Below, in pieces: positions 17,390-27,356 of a DNA stretch of 64,000 bases. Each line of letters opens with the position of its first letter. Within the stretch, counting starts at the first letter, position 1. The stretch is from Silanimonas sp044377035 (GTDB taxonomy: Bacteria; Pseudomonadota; Gammaproteobacteria; Xanthomonadales; Xanthomonadaceae): NCBI RefSeq assembly GCF_044377035.1, contig NZ_JBILJW010000011.1, positions 56,990-120,989 of the forward strand, written 5' to 3'. The notes beneath the pieces are model-generated. The model made no database searches. It had not been told where the DNA came from and saw only the letters and a list, made by a program, of their open reading frames with translations. A program made the position numbers and the translations under genes.

Positions 17390-18121
17390 ATGCGCCATCC
17401 CGTCCGCCTCAGCCCGCTCGTCCTCGCCCTTGCCCTCGCCGTCGGCGCCGGGCACGCCCTGGCCGACTCCCCGCCGAGCGAGTCGAAGGTGCTGGGCAGC
17501 ATCACCGCCCAGGCCGGCCAGACCTACGACAGCCTCGATTCGGTGAACGGCGGCATCAGCGTCCAGCGCGGCGCCACCGTGCGCAGCGCCGAGACGGTGA
17601 ACGGCGGCATCAGCATCGACGAAGGCGCCACCGTCGGCAGCGCCGAAACCGTCAATGGCGGCATCAGCATCGCCGGCAAAGTGAAGCTGGGCAGCGCCGA
17701 AACCGTCAACGGCGGCATCAGCCTCGATGACGACGGCGAAGTGTCGGGCGACCTCGAAACCGTCAACGGCGCCATCCGCATCGGCGCGCGCAGCGTCGTC
17801 GCCGGCAAGCTGGAAACGGTGAACGGCGGCATCCGCCTCGACGGCGGCACGGTGCGCGGCGTGCTGCGCACGGTGAACGGCGACATCATCCTCGCCCGCG
17901 GCGCGCAGGCCGGCGGCATCGAGATCGAAGAGCCGAACCGCGGCTGGTGGAACTGGGGCAGCGAGAAGCTGCCGCGCATCGTTATCGGCCCGGAGGCCAA
18001 GGTGAACGGCCCGATGGTGTTCAAGCGCGAGGTGAAGCTCTACGTGCACGCCACGGCCACCATCGGCGAGGTGCGCGGCGCCACGGCCGTGCGCTACGAG
18101 GGCGAAGACGCGCCCGAGTAA
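17390..18121 (+). CDS. exported VNGG-repeat protein, predicted beta-solenoid
   Basis: 243 residues. A signal peptide ends near residue 25 (AGHALA). The body is built of seven tandem 18-19-residue repeats with the core ETVNGGIS; the VN positions are 52, 70, 88, 106, 125, 144 and 162. A non-repeated C-terminus includes NRGWWNWGSEKLPRIVIGP and VNGPMVFKREVKLYVH. The regular short period with alternating hydrophobics is what one expects of a beta-helix, as in bactofilins and polymer-forming proteins, but I recognise no named family. There are no cysteines in the mature part and no anchor, so it is probably periplasmic or surface located. It is divergent from gpmI and followed by an M28 peptidase after 60 bases. 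Confidence 0.75.
   Translation: MRHPVRLSPLVLALALAVGAGHALADSPPSESKVLGSITAQAGQTYDSLDSVNGGISVQRGATVRSAETVNGGISIDEGATVGSAETVNGGISIAGKVKLGSAETVNGGISLDDDGEVSGDLETVNGAIRIGARSVVAGKLETVNGGIRLDGGTVRGVLRTVNGDIILARGAQAGGIEIEEPNRGWWNWGSEKLPRIVIGPEAKVNGPMVFKREVKLYVHATATIGEVRGATAVRYEGEDAPE
17543..17899 (+). repeat. seven in-frame 54-57-base repeats encoding ETVNGGIS units
   Basis: Within the preceding exported protein gene, units of 54 or 57 bases recur with near-identical cores (GAGACGGTGAACGGCGGCAT and GAAACCGTCAACGGCGGCAT variants). The last two units are more diverged (VNGAIR, VNGDII). Codon choice differs between copies although the protein core is kept, which points to selection on the protein and not recent DNA duplication. 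Confidence 0.8.
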
Positions 18122-18181
18122 GCGGCCGAGAGGCGACCCGCTTAGAATCACGGGACGTTTCCACGTTGGAGTGTCCCCGTG

Positions 18182-19849
18182 ATGCGATCCACCCTGATGG
18201 CGGGCGCCGCCCTCCTCACCAGCGCGGCCGCCTGCGCCACGCCGGTGCCGCCGGCCGCCGCCACCGCGACGGCCCAGCACAGCTTTGGGCCCGAGATCTC
18301 GGCCGAGGATTTCAGCGCCCACGTGCGCACCCTCTCCGGCGATGACTTCGCCGGCCGTTCGCCCGGCGGCATCGGCGAGACCAAGACCGTCGAGTACCTG
18401 ATCGCCCAGCTGCAGCGCCTCGGGCTGAAGCCCGGCAACAACGGTTCGTGGACGCAGGACGTCCCGATGACCGAGACCAAGGCCGACGACAAGACCAGCA
18501 CCTTCACGCTCACCACGGCGAAGCAGACACTGGCCCCCGTGATCGGGCCGGACGTGGTGGTCGGCACGCGCACTGGCCAGCCGGAAGTGAGCATCGACGC
18601 CAGCGAGCTGGTGTTCGTCGGCTACGGCGTGAATGCGCCGGAAGCCGGCTGGAACGACTACGACGGCCTCGACGTGAAGGGCAAGACGGTCGTGATGCTG
18701 ATCAACGACCCGGGCTTCCACGTCGGCAGCGCCGAACTGTTCGGCGGCAAGCGCATGACCTACTACGGGCGTTGGACTTACAAGTTCGAGGAAGCCGCCC
18801 GCCAGGGCGCTGCGGCGGCGCTGATCATCCATGACGATGCCGGCGCGGCCTATCCGTGGGAAGTGGTGCAGAACAGCTGGGGCGGCCCGCAGTTCGACCT
18901 GCCGCCGAGCGAGGATCCGGAACCGCGCCTGCCGGCGCAGGGCTGGATCAATGCCGCCACGGCGAATGCACTGTTCGCCGACGCCGGCCTCGACTTCGAG
19001 GCGCAGCGCACGGCCGCCAACCAGCGCGGCTTCAAGCCGGTGCCGTTGAAGGCCACGTTCTCGCTGTCGCTGAAGAGCAGCTCGCGCACGGCGACCTCGC
19101 AGAACGTCATCGCGATGCTGCCCGGCACGAAGTACCCGGACGAAGCCATCGTCTACACCGCGCACTGGGACCACCTCGGCCGCAATTTCTCGGGCGTGGG
19201 TGATCGCATCTTCAACGGCGCCGTCGACAACGCCACCGGCGTGGCTGGCGTGCTGGAGATCGCCGAGGTCTTCACCGTGCAGAACCCGGCGCCGGAACGC
19301 AGCATGGTCTTCCTGTTCGTGACGCTGGAGGAATCCGGCCTGCTCGGCTCGAAGTACTACGCCGCGCACCCGGTCATTCCGCTGGAGAAGACCGTCGCCG
19401 TCATCAACCTCGACGCGATGAGCGTCATCGGTCCGTCGAAGGAGCTGGTGGTGATCGGCCTCGGCAACTCGACGCTCGACGACGTGGCCCGCCCCTTCGC
19501 CGAAGCGCAGGACCGCGTGCTGATGGAAGAGAGCGAGCCGCAGAACGGCTACTTCTTCCGCTCCGACCACTTCAACTTCGCCAAGGCCGGCGTGCCGGCG
19601 CTGTACGCGAAGGGCGGCGTCGACCACCGCGAGAAGGGCCGCGAGTTCGGCCTCGCGTGGATGGCGGACTACACGGCGGTGCGCTACCACAAGGTCGGCG
19701 ACAACTACGACGCCGGCTGGGACCTGCGCGGCACCATGCAGGACCTGAAGCTGCTCTACGACGTGGGCCGCACCTTGGGTAGCAACCGCGAATGGCCGAA
19801 CTACGTGGAGGGCAACGCCTTCCGCAAAGTGGAACAGCGCGGGCAGTAA
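18182..19849 (+). CDS. M28 family zinc metallopeptidase, exported
   Basis: 555 residues from ATG 18182 (GTG at 18179 is also possible; GGAG lies upstream). The N-terminus is a signal peptide with a possible weak lipobox before the cysteine in TSAAACATP. A PA-type insert (about 130-270) splits the catalytic domain. M28 zinc ligands are visible: H in YTAHWDHLG, D in FNGAVDNATG, the EE pair in LEESGLLGS, D in VINLDAMS and H in YHKVGDNYD. Such enzymes are aminopeptidases or carboxypeptidases that finish off peptides in the periplasm or outside. It is followed by a strong stem-loop terminator. Confidence 0.92.
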   Translation: MRSTLMAGAALLTSAAACATPVPPAAATATAQHSFGPEISAEDFSAHVRTLSGDDFAGRSPGGIGETKTVEYLIAQLQRLGLKPGNNGSWTQDVPMTETKADDKTSTFTLTTAKQTLAPVIGPDVVVGTRTGQPEVSIDASELVFVGYGVNAPEAGWNDYDGLDVKGKTVVMLINDPGFHVGSAELFGGKRMTYYGRWTYKFEEAARQGAAAALIIHDDAGAAYPWEVVQNSWGGPQFDLPPSEDPEPRLPAQGWINAATANALFADAGLDFEAQRTAANQRGFKPVPLKATFSLSLKSSSRTATSQNVIAMLPGTKYPDEAIVYTAHWDHLGRNFSGVGDRIFNGAVDNATGVAGVLEIAEVFTVQNPAPERSMVFLFVTLEESGLLGSKYYAAHPVIPLEKTVAVINLDAMSVIGPSKELVVIGLGNSTLDDVARPFAEAQDRVLMEESEPQNGYFFRSDHFNFAKAGVPALYAKGGVDHREKGREFGLAWMADYTAVRYHKVGDNYDAGWDLRGTMQDLKLLYDVGRTLGSNREWPNYVEGNAFRKVEQRGQ

Positions 19850-19887
19850 TCGTTCGGCTGGCCCGATCCTCGGGCCATCGCAATGAG

Positions 19888-19913
19888 AAACGGGCGCCGA
19901 AAGGCGCCCGTTT
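19888..19913. terminator. bidirectional stem-loop terminator
   Basis: Perfect inverted repeat AAACGGGCGCC, loop GAAA, GGCGCCCGTTT, lying between the convergent M28 peptidase and S9 peptidase genes. A T-run follows on both strands, so it can serve both genes. Confidence 0.85.
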
Positions 19914-19956
19914 CCGTTTCAGCCCATGACCGGCGGGAACGCCGCCGGCCCCGGGC

Positions 19957-21864
19957 TCAGTCCGCCTTGCGGACGTGGGTGTCGAGGAACTTGAGGTAGG
20001 ACTCCTGCGCGGTGATGCGGTTCTCGCGGCGCAGGAACCCATGGCCCTCGTCGGGGAACAGCACGTACTCCACCGGCACGTTGTTGGCGCGCGCCGCGGC
20101 CACCAGTTCGTCCGATTCCACCTGCAGCACGCGCGGGTCGTTGGCGCCCTGCACCACCAGCATCGGCCGCACGATGTTCTTCGCATGGAACAGCGGCGAA
20201 ATGCGGCGGTGGCGCTCGGCGTCGGTTGCCGGATCGCCCATCTCGTCGTAGAGCGCCTGCCGCTGCGCGCCCCACCATGCCGGGATGGATTCGAGCGTGC
20301 GCACCCAGTTGGTCACGCCGAAGATGTTGATGCCGGCCTCGAAGGCTTCCGGGTGGAAGGTGAGCGCCGCCGCCGTGATGTAGCCGCCGTAGGAGCCGCC
20401 CATCACCGCCACCTCGTCGTCGGCCACCCAGTCCTGCGCGCGCAGCCAGTCGCCGCCGGCCACGATGTCGCGCAGGTCGGCTTCGCCGTGCTTGCGGTCA
20501 TCCATGTGGAAGAAGGTCTTGCCGTAGCCGGAGGAACCGCGGTTGTTGGCGCCCAGCACGGCATAGCCGTGATTGACGAGGTGCTGCACCATCGCGCTGT
20601 AGCCGCGCCGCGTCTGGCCGCCGGGGCCGCCGTGCACCAGCACCACGGCCGGCACCGGGTTCGCGGCCGAGGCGCCCTTCGGGCGGTAAAGCACCGACGG
20701 AATCTCAACGCCCCCTTCGGCCGTGTAGCGGACGATCGTCGCTTCGACGAGATGCGACTCGTCGATGGCCGGATTCAAGGCCGTGGTGAGCCGGCGCACC
20801 TTGCGGTCGGCGAGGTCGGCGACGAAGACGTCGGACGGCGACGTGTCGGAGGCCACGGTGAAGGCCACGCGCGCTTCGTCGGGCGAGAAGCGCACGCTGC
20901 CGATGTCGCCGTCCGGCAGCCCCTCGAACGCGAGCGGCTTGCCGTCGCGGGTGTCGAGGATGGTGAGCGCGGTGCTGGCGTCGGCATTGATGGCCGAGAC
21001 GCGGTAGCGGCCGCTCGGCGACCAGGAAACGAACATCACGTCCCAGTCGGCTTCGATCAGCGGCTTCTGCTCGCCCGAGGCGAGGTCATGCGTCCAGGCC
21101 TGGTTGAACTCGCCGTGCGAATCGGTGGCGAACACCAGCGTCTTCGAGTCCGGCGTGAAGCCATAGACACTCGTCGATACCGCGCCTTCGCCCGGCGTGA
21201 TCAGCGTGGGCTTTCCCTCGCCCTTCAGATCAACGAGGTACACGTCGGAATCGGCCGATGTGTTGGGCTTTTCCATCGCGACCCAGCGGCCGTCGTTCGA
21301 GACCTCGGCGGGCAGGAAGCCGCCAGGGTTCTGGAACAGCACGCGGCTCTCGAAGGTCGTGGTGTTGTAGGCGAGCACATCGAAGGCCTGCGGGTCGCGG
21401 GCGTTCGAGGTGACCCACAGCGTCTTGCCGTCCGGGCTCAGGCCCGCGAAGCCGGCCTTGAGTTTGTCGCCGGGCGTGAGGTCACGGAGCGTGCCGTCGG
21501 CCTCGCGCAGGTAGACGTGCGTGAGCTCGTTGCCGCCCTTGTCGCCCTGCACCAGAACGCGACCGTCGGGCAGGTAACTCGCGGCGAACACGGCGTCGGT
21601 GGTCGAGGTGGTCAGCGGTACCAAAGCGCCGCCGGCCACCGGCAGCGCGTAGGCGTTGAAGACCCCCGTGGCGTCGGAGCTGATCAGCACCGAGCGGCCA
21701 TCCGGCGAGAAGGCCAGACCGCCGGCATCCGCCACGCGGAAGCTGGTGGTGTCGAAGAACTGCGCGGCCGTGTACTTCGGCACGGCTTCGGCAGCGGCGG
21801 ACCCGCCGGGCGCGAGCGCACCGGCGAGCGTCAGGGCAGCGGACAACAGGACGGTGGCACGCAT
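19957..21864 (-). CDS. S9 family peptidase (acylaminoacyl / dipeptidyl peptidase type)
   Basis: 635 residues from the ATG at 21864, which begins a signal peptide (MRATVLLSAALTLAGALA). The frame is open far upstream but that part is antisense to the neighbouring gene. Residues about 35-370 form a TolB-like beta-propeller (GLAFSPDGRSVLISSD, SPDGKTLWVTSN, FTPDSKTLVFATDSHGE). The C-terminal alpha/beta hydrolase has the nucleophile in MGGSYGGYITAAAL, Asp in VQGANDPRV and His in PDEGHGFLRREN. It removes dipeptides or acylated residues from peptide N-termini, probably in the periplasm. It is one of three S9 enzymes in this window. Confidence 0.92.
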   Translation of the reverse strand: MRATVLLSAALTLAGALAPGGSAAAEAVPKYTAAQFFDTTSFRVADAGGLAFSPDGRSVLISSDATGVFNAYALPVAGGALVPLTTSTTDAVFAASYLPDGRVLVQGDKGGNELTHVYLREADGTLRDLTPGDKLKAGFAGLSPDGKTLWVTSNARDPQAFDVLAYNTTTFESRVLFQNPGGFLPAEVSNDGRWVAMEKPNTSADSDVYLVDLKGEGKPTLITPGEGAVSTSVYGFTPDSKTLVFATDSHGEFNQAWTHDLASGEQKPLIEADWDVMFVSWSPSGRYRVSAINADASTALTILDTRDGKPLAFEGLPDGDIGSVRFSPDEARVAFTVASDTSPSDVFVADLADRKVRRLTTALNPAIDESHLVEATIVRYTAEGGVEIPSVLYRPKGASAANPVPAVVLVHGGPGGQTRRGYSAMVQHLVNHGYAVLGANNRGSSGYGKTFFHMDDRKHGEADLRDIVAGGDWLRAQDWVADDEVAVMGGSYGGYITAAALTFHPEAFEAGINIFGVTNWVRTLESIPAWWGAQRQALYDEMGDPATDAERHRRISPLFHAKNIVRPMLVVQGANDPRVLQVESDELVAAARANNVPVEYVLFPDEGHGFLRRENRITAQESYLKFLDTHVRKAD

Positions 21865-21953
21865 CGACGAACTCCCAGGCTGGAAACGCCCGCCGAGCCT
21901 ACTCCGGTCCGCGCGCGCTAGAGTCGGGCTCCCCCCGCCACATCCTGCCCCCC

Positions 21954-22814
21954 ATGGCCCCTTCCCCCCTTGCCATCGAGGCGCGCTGGCAGCGCGTCGA
22001 CGGCCATCCCCAAGCGTTCTGGCGGCTCTGCGACGCGCAGGCGCAGGTGCTGGCCGAACTGCATTGCTTGGCCCGCGGCGCCGACGCGCCCGGCTGGCGC
22101 CCGCCGGTCCGCCCGGTGCCGGCCTCCCGGCTCCGCCTCGTGCACCTCGTGCAGGCGTGCGCTGATTTCGATGCGACCATCCCGGGCCTGCCCGCACCCG
22201 CGCGGCGCGATGCCGACCCGTCCGAGCTCGTGCACCGGTTGGAAGGCCCACCCGACGCGATCCGAGCCCGTTGGGAGCAGGCGGCTTGCGCCCTGCCGCT
22301 GTTGAACCGCGCACTCGAGGCCGCGGACCCGGCCGACCCGCCGGTCGACAGCCACAGCGCGCTGGCGACCCTCGGTGAATGGATGGGCCTCCAGGCACCG
22401 CCGCCTTGGCCGGGCCGGCCCGCAGAGGCGGCGTCGGCCCTTCCTCCGATCCGCCCCCCCGAAGGATCGGCCCCATCGACGCTCTTCCCCTCGCCCGCCC
22501 CGATGCCGGGGGCGGCCACTGTCGATCCATGGGCCACGCATCCGCTGTACCCGCAGGCGCGCAGCGCCGTGGAACGGATGGAGGACGGCATCGGCCGCGC
22601 CTACGACGGCACCAGCGAGCGCCTGGCGCGTTCGCTCGTCGAACTCGCGCAAGCCCACGGCCTCGCCGGCATCGACCACGTGGTGCTGAGCCGGAGGAGT
22701 GGGCAAGCGCAATCCGGCGAGAACGTGTTCGTCATCCGCGGACGGCTGGACGATCCGGCCCACCAGCGGGTGGTGATGCGCACCGATGACGCGCTGGACG
22801 GCTCAGGGCGCTGA
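21954..22814 (+). CDS. candidate type IV secretion effector with XVIPCD-like C-terminal domain
   Basis: 286 residues, no signal peptide. Residues about 191-286 read like the XVIPCD (Xanthomonas VirD4-interacting protein conserved domain): HPLYPQA at 196-202, a helix with VERMEDGIGR, LARSLVELAQAHGL, IDHVVLS at 240-246, GENVFVIRG at 255-263 and DDPAH at 266-270. This domain docks antibacterial toxins on the VirD4 coupling protein of the xanthomonad type IV secretion system. A proline/alanine-rich linker (about 148-190) separates it from an N-terminal region (1-147) that I do not recognise. No other T4SS gene and no obvious lipoprotein immunity gene lies beside it. The tail overlaps the convergent hydrolase gene by 12 bases. 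The domain match is from memory of the family pattern. Confidence 0.75.
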   Translation: MAPSPLAIEARWQRVDGHPQAFWRLCDAQAQVLAELHCLARGADAPGWRPPVRPVPASRLRLVHLVQACADFDATIPGLPAPARRDADPSELVHRLEGPPDAIRARWEQAACALPLLNRALEAADPADPPVDSHSALATLGEWMGLQAPPPWPGRPAEAASALPPIRPPEGSAPSTLFPSPAPMPGAATVDPWATHPLYPQARSAVERMEDGIGRAYDGTSERLARSLVELAQAHGLAGIDHVVLSRRSGQAQSGENVFVIRGRLDDPAHQRVVMRTDDALDGSGR

Positions 22815-23810
22815 GGGCACCAGCACCGCGGCCTGCGCGCTCAGCGCGTCGGCCACCTCCGCCACCGCCGCCATCATCGGCATGTGGCCGCAGCCCGGCA
22901 GCATCACCGTGCGCGATTCGCCCAGACCCGCCGCAAAGAGCGCCGCCGAGCTCGGGTCGATCACGCGGTCGTCGTCGCACCACAGCAGCAGCGCGGGCGC
23001 ACGGATATCGCCCAACAGCGGTTGCACCGCGAAGGCCTCGTCGCCGCGCAGGCGCGCGAGGACGTCGCGCTCGAAGGCGTTGTCGGCGATGCGCCGCGCG
23101 ATGAGGGCGCGGTCCGCCGGCCACGGCACGAAGGGCGGGTCGGTGAAGACGAGACCGAGGTAGCGGTCGAGCGACGCGCGGTCCTCGACGGCGAACGGGT
23201 GCCCACCGTCGAGCACGGCGCGGCCGAATTCATTCGGCGCGAAGGGCACGCCCGCCGCCGACAGCAGGGCGATGCGCCGCACGCGCTCGGGATGGCGGGC
23301 GGCGACGAGGCCGGTGATGTGGCCGCCCATCGAGTGCCCGGCCAGAAGATCGGGCGTCCGCGGCAGCGTGCCGAGCCACGCGGCGATGCGCTCGGACTGC
23401 GCCACCACGCCGTAATCGGCGCCGGGCTCGCGCTGGCTCTCGCCCCAGCCGGGCAGGTCCGGGGCGATGACGCGATGCGTGGCCGAGAGCTCGGCCATCA
23501 GCGGCAGCCAGTTCTCCTTCGTCCCGGTGAAGCCGTGCAGCAGCACGACCAGCGGCGCGTCGACGGGGCCAGCCTCGAGCTGCACGATGCGCTGGCCATC
23601 CACCTCCACGCTGCGCACCTCGGCACCGGCCTGGAGGCGCTGCGCGGCGAACCAGCCCTGCAGCGCCCACTCCGGCCGCCACGCGAGCAGGCCGATGACG
23701 ATCAGGACGTCGAAGGCGAGCGCCACGAGGATGATCGTGCGGCGCCGCGAGCCACGCGGCGCAGCGGACGACACGGTCGGCACGCGCGCGGCGCGCATCG
23801 CGGCGCGCAT
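22803..23810 (-). CDS. alpha/beta hydrolase, membrane anchored
   Basis: 335 residues. A basic N-terminus is followed by one membrane helix (TIILVALAFDVLIVIGLLAW, about 25-44). The hydrolase fold has the oxyanion motif LLHGFTGTKENW, the nucleophile elbow LLAGHSMGGHITGL, an acid in LLLWCDDDRVIDP and histidine in LPGCGHMPMM, so the triad looks complete. It resembles the MhpC/lipase-like group; the substrate cannot be told. Two in-frame ATGs (23810 and 23798) are possible starts. It begins 6 bases after the stop of the M1 peptidase on the same strand, so the two are likely co-transcribed. Confidence 0.85.
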   Translation of the reverse strand: MRAAMRAARVPTVSSAAPRGSRRRTIILVALAFDVLIVIGLLAWRPEWALQGWFAAQRLQAGAEVRSVEVDGQRIVQLEAGPVDAPLVVLLHGFTGTKENWLPLMAELSATHRVIAPDLPGWGESQREPGADYGVVAQSERIAAWLGTLPRTPDLLAGHSMGGHITGLVAARHPERVRRIALLSAAGVPFAPNEFGRAVLDGGHPFAVEDRASLDRYLGLVFTDPPFVPWPADRALIARRIADNAFERDVLARLRGDEAFAVQPLLGDIRAPALLLWCDDDRVIDPSSAALFAAGLGESRTVMLPGCGHMPMMAAVAEVADALSAQAAVLVPSAP

Positions 23811-23816
23811 CGCGGC

Positions 23817-25682
23817 TTACTTCGCCGCCGCGTCGAGCACGGCCTGCACGGCGCCGCGGGTGATCGGGTGGTAGCCCGCGCTGGCCTGCTGCAACACCTG
23901 GGTCGCGAAGGCGAGGCCATCCGGCGTCTCGGCGAGGGCCACGTAGCTCGGCAGGATCAGCTTGCGACGGCCGACCTTGCGCAGGAACTGCGCCAGCGCC
24001 GGACGCGCTTCAAAGTAACCAGCGCGCACGGTGATGGGATACCAGCGCTGCGCGATCTCGCCGTTCGTGGTGCCGGTGAAGCGGAAGGCGCCGTCCAGCT
24101 CCAGCAGGCGCTCGGCGGCGATGTCTTCCGGAAGGCCCTCGAGGAAGTGCACCCACTCCTGCGTGATCCACTTCGAGGTGTCGAGCTCGGCGACCGCGGC
24201 GCGGCGCTTCAGCCAGTCCTCGCGCGCGGCGTCGACGGCGGAGAGGCGAGGCGCCGTGGCCGCCACGGCGGTCTCAGGCAGGCCGGGGCCGGCGATCCAT
24301 GCGGCCAGCTCGGCCTCGGTGAGCTTGCCCGGGTTCTTCGCGATCAGCTCGCGACGCAGGAAGGCGAGGAAGTCATCGGTGGTCACGCTCTTGAACGCAT
24401 GCTCGTCGAACCACTTCCGCAGGAAGGGATCGAAGGCCTCGCGACCGAAGCGCCCCTCGAGGAACGAGAGGAACCACTGGCCCTTGATGTAGGCGACGTC
24501 GGTGAGGGCCTCGTCCGGGTCGCGGCCCGGCGACGGCGGCAGCGCCAGCACCTGCTGGGCCGGCGGCAGCGAAGCCAGTTCGGCGCGCAGGCCCGCCTGG
24601 CTCACCACGTCCTCCATGTCGGCCTGCTCGCGGCCGTACACGGCTTCGACGATGCGGTTCTCGACGTAGCTGGTGAAGCCCTCGTTGAGCCACATGTCCT
24701 TCCAGCTGGCATTGGTGACGAGGTTGCCCGACCACGAATGGGCGAGCTCGTGCGCGATCAGCGAGACCAGCGACTTGTCGCCGGTGATCACCGTCGGCGT
24801 GATGAAGGACAGGCGCGGGTTCTCCATGCCACCGAACGGGAAGCTCGCCGGCAGGATCAGCAGGTCGTAGCGCTCCCAGCGGTACGGGCCGTAGAGCGCC
24901 TCGGTGGCGGCGATCATTTTTTCGGTATCGCTGAACTCCGCGGCCGCGCGGTCGAGCACCGGGGCCTCGGCCCACACGCCGGCGCGCTCCGAGATCGCCT
25001 TGAAGCGGAAATCACCGACCGCGATCGCCAGCAGGTAGCTGGGGATCGGCTGCGCCATCGTGAAGCGGTAGTCGCCGTCGGCGCGCGCGGCCGGGTCGTT
25101 GTCGGCGCTCATCAGCGCCATCAAGCCCGCCGCCGTGCGGATGCGCGCCGTGTAGGTGAAGCGCACGCCCGGCGTGTCCTGCAGCGGCACCCAGCTGCGC
25201 GCGTGGATGGCCTGCGACTGGCTGAACAGCAGAGGCTGCTTGCCGCCCGCGGTCATCGCCGACGTCATCCACTGCAGGCCGGAGGCCTCGGGCGACGTGC
25301 GGTAGCGGATGCGCACCGCATCCATGCGCGAAGGCAGGGCGATGCGGAGCGTGCTGCCGAAGATGGCATCGCGCTCGGCAAGGCTGAACTCAACGCGCTG
25401 CCAGCGGCCTTCGCCCTTCCGGGCCTGCACGCGCTCGATGGCGAGATCGCGGGTATCGAGCACCAGTTCGGCGGGTCCGGCTGCCGCCGGATCGGCCCAA
25501 ACAAGGGTATGGACCACCTCGCCGGCCAGCGTACGTGCGGCGAAATCCACCCGGAGGTCCAGCGCCATGGCGCTGATGCGCACGGTGGCGGGCTCGGCGG
25601 CGCTGTGTTCGTCATGGGCACGATCGGCCGACTGGGCGACCGCCGCGAAAAGGGCGAGGACGAAAGCGAGAAGCAGGCGCAT
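23817..25682 (-). CDS. M1 family aminopeptidase (leukotriene A4 hydrolase type)
   Basis: 621 residues with a signal peptide (MRLLLAFVLALFAAVAQSA). The N-terminal saddle domain leads to the exopeptidase motif GGMENP (FPFGGMENPRLSF) and the zinc site HELAHSWSG with the third ligand in WLNEGFTSYVE, 18 residues later. A C-terminal helical domain with the LTA4H-type fold follows (about 450-621). It cuts single residues from peptide N-termini, probably in the periplasm. It is the upstream partner of the alpha/beta hydrolase gene. Confidence 0.93.
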   Translation of the reverse strand: MRLLLAFVLALFAAVAQSADRAHDEHSAAEPATVRISAMALDLRVDFAARTLAGEVVHTLVWADPAAAGPAELVLDTRDLAIERVQARKGEGRWQRVEFSLAERDAIFGSTLRIALPSRMDAVRIRYRTSPEASGLQWMTSAMTAGGKQPLLFSQSQAIHARSWVPLQDTPGVRFTYTARIRTAAGLMALMSADNDPAARADGDYRFTMAQPIPSYLLAIAVGDFRFKAISERAGVWAEAPVLDRAAAEFSDTEKMIAATEALYGPYRWERYDLLILPASFPFGGMENPRLSFITPTVITGDKSLVSLIAHELAHSWSGNLVTNASWKDMWLNEGFTSYVENRIVEAVYGREQADMEDVVSQAGLRAELASLPPAQQVLALPPSPGRDPDEALTDVAYIKGQWFLSFLEGRFGREAFDPFLRKWFDEHAFKSVTTDDFLAFLRRELIAKNPGKLTEAELAAWIAGPGLPETAVAATAPRLSAVDAAREDWLKRRAAVAELDTSKWITQEWVHFLEGLPEDIAAERLLELDGAFRFTGTTNGEIAQRWYPITVRAGYFEARPALAQFLRKVGRRKLILPSYVALAETPDGLAFATQVLQQASAGYHPITRGAVQAVLDAAAK

Positions 25683-25756
25683 GCAGGCTGGGCCGTTCAG
25701 GGGACGGCTTGAGTTTACTCAAAGCGCGGCGACCGCCCGCCCCCCATGCTGGAGGC

Positions 25757-27346
<1,590 letters not shown>

Positions 27347-27356
27347 GGCCAAAGCC

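Noticed and set aside
17270..19690. 806-codon minus-strand frame opposite the VNGG-repeat and M28 genes
   Set aside because: Antisense to genes with signal peptides and catalytic motifs; composition is typical of shadow frames.
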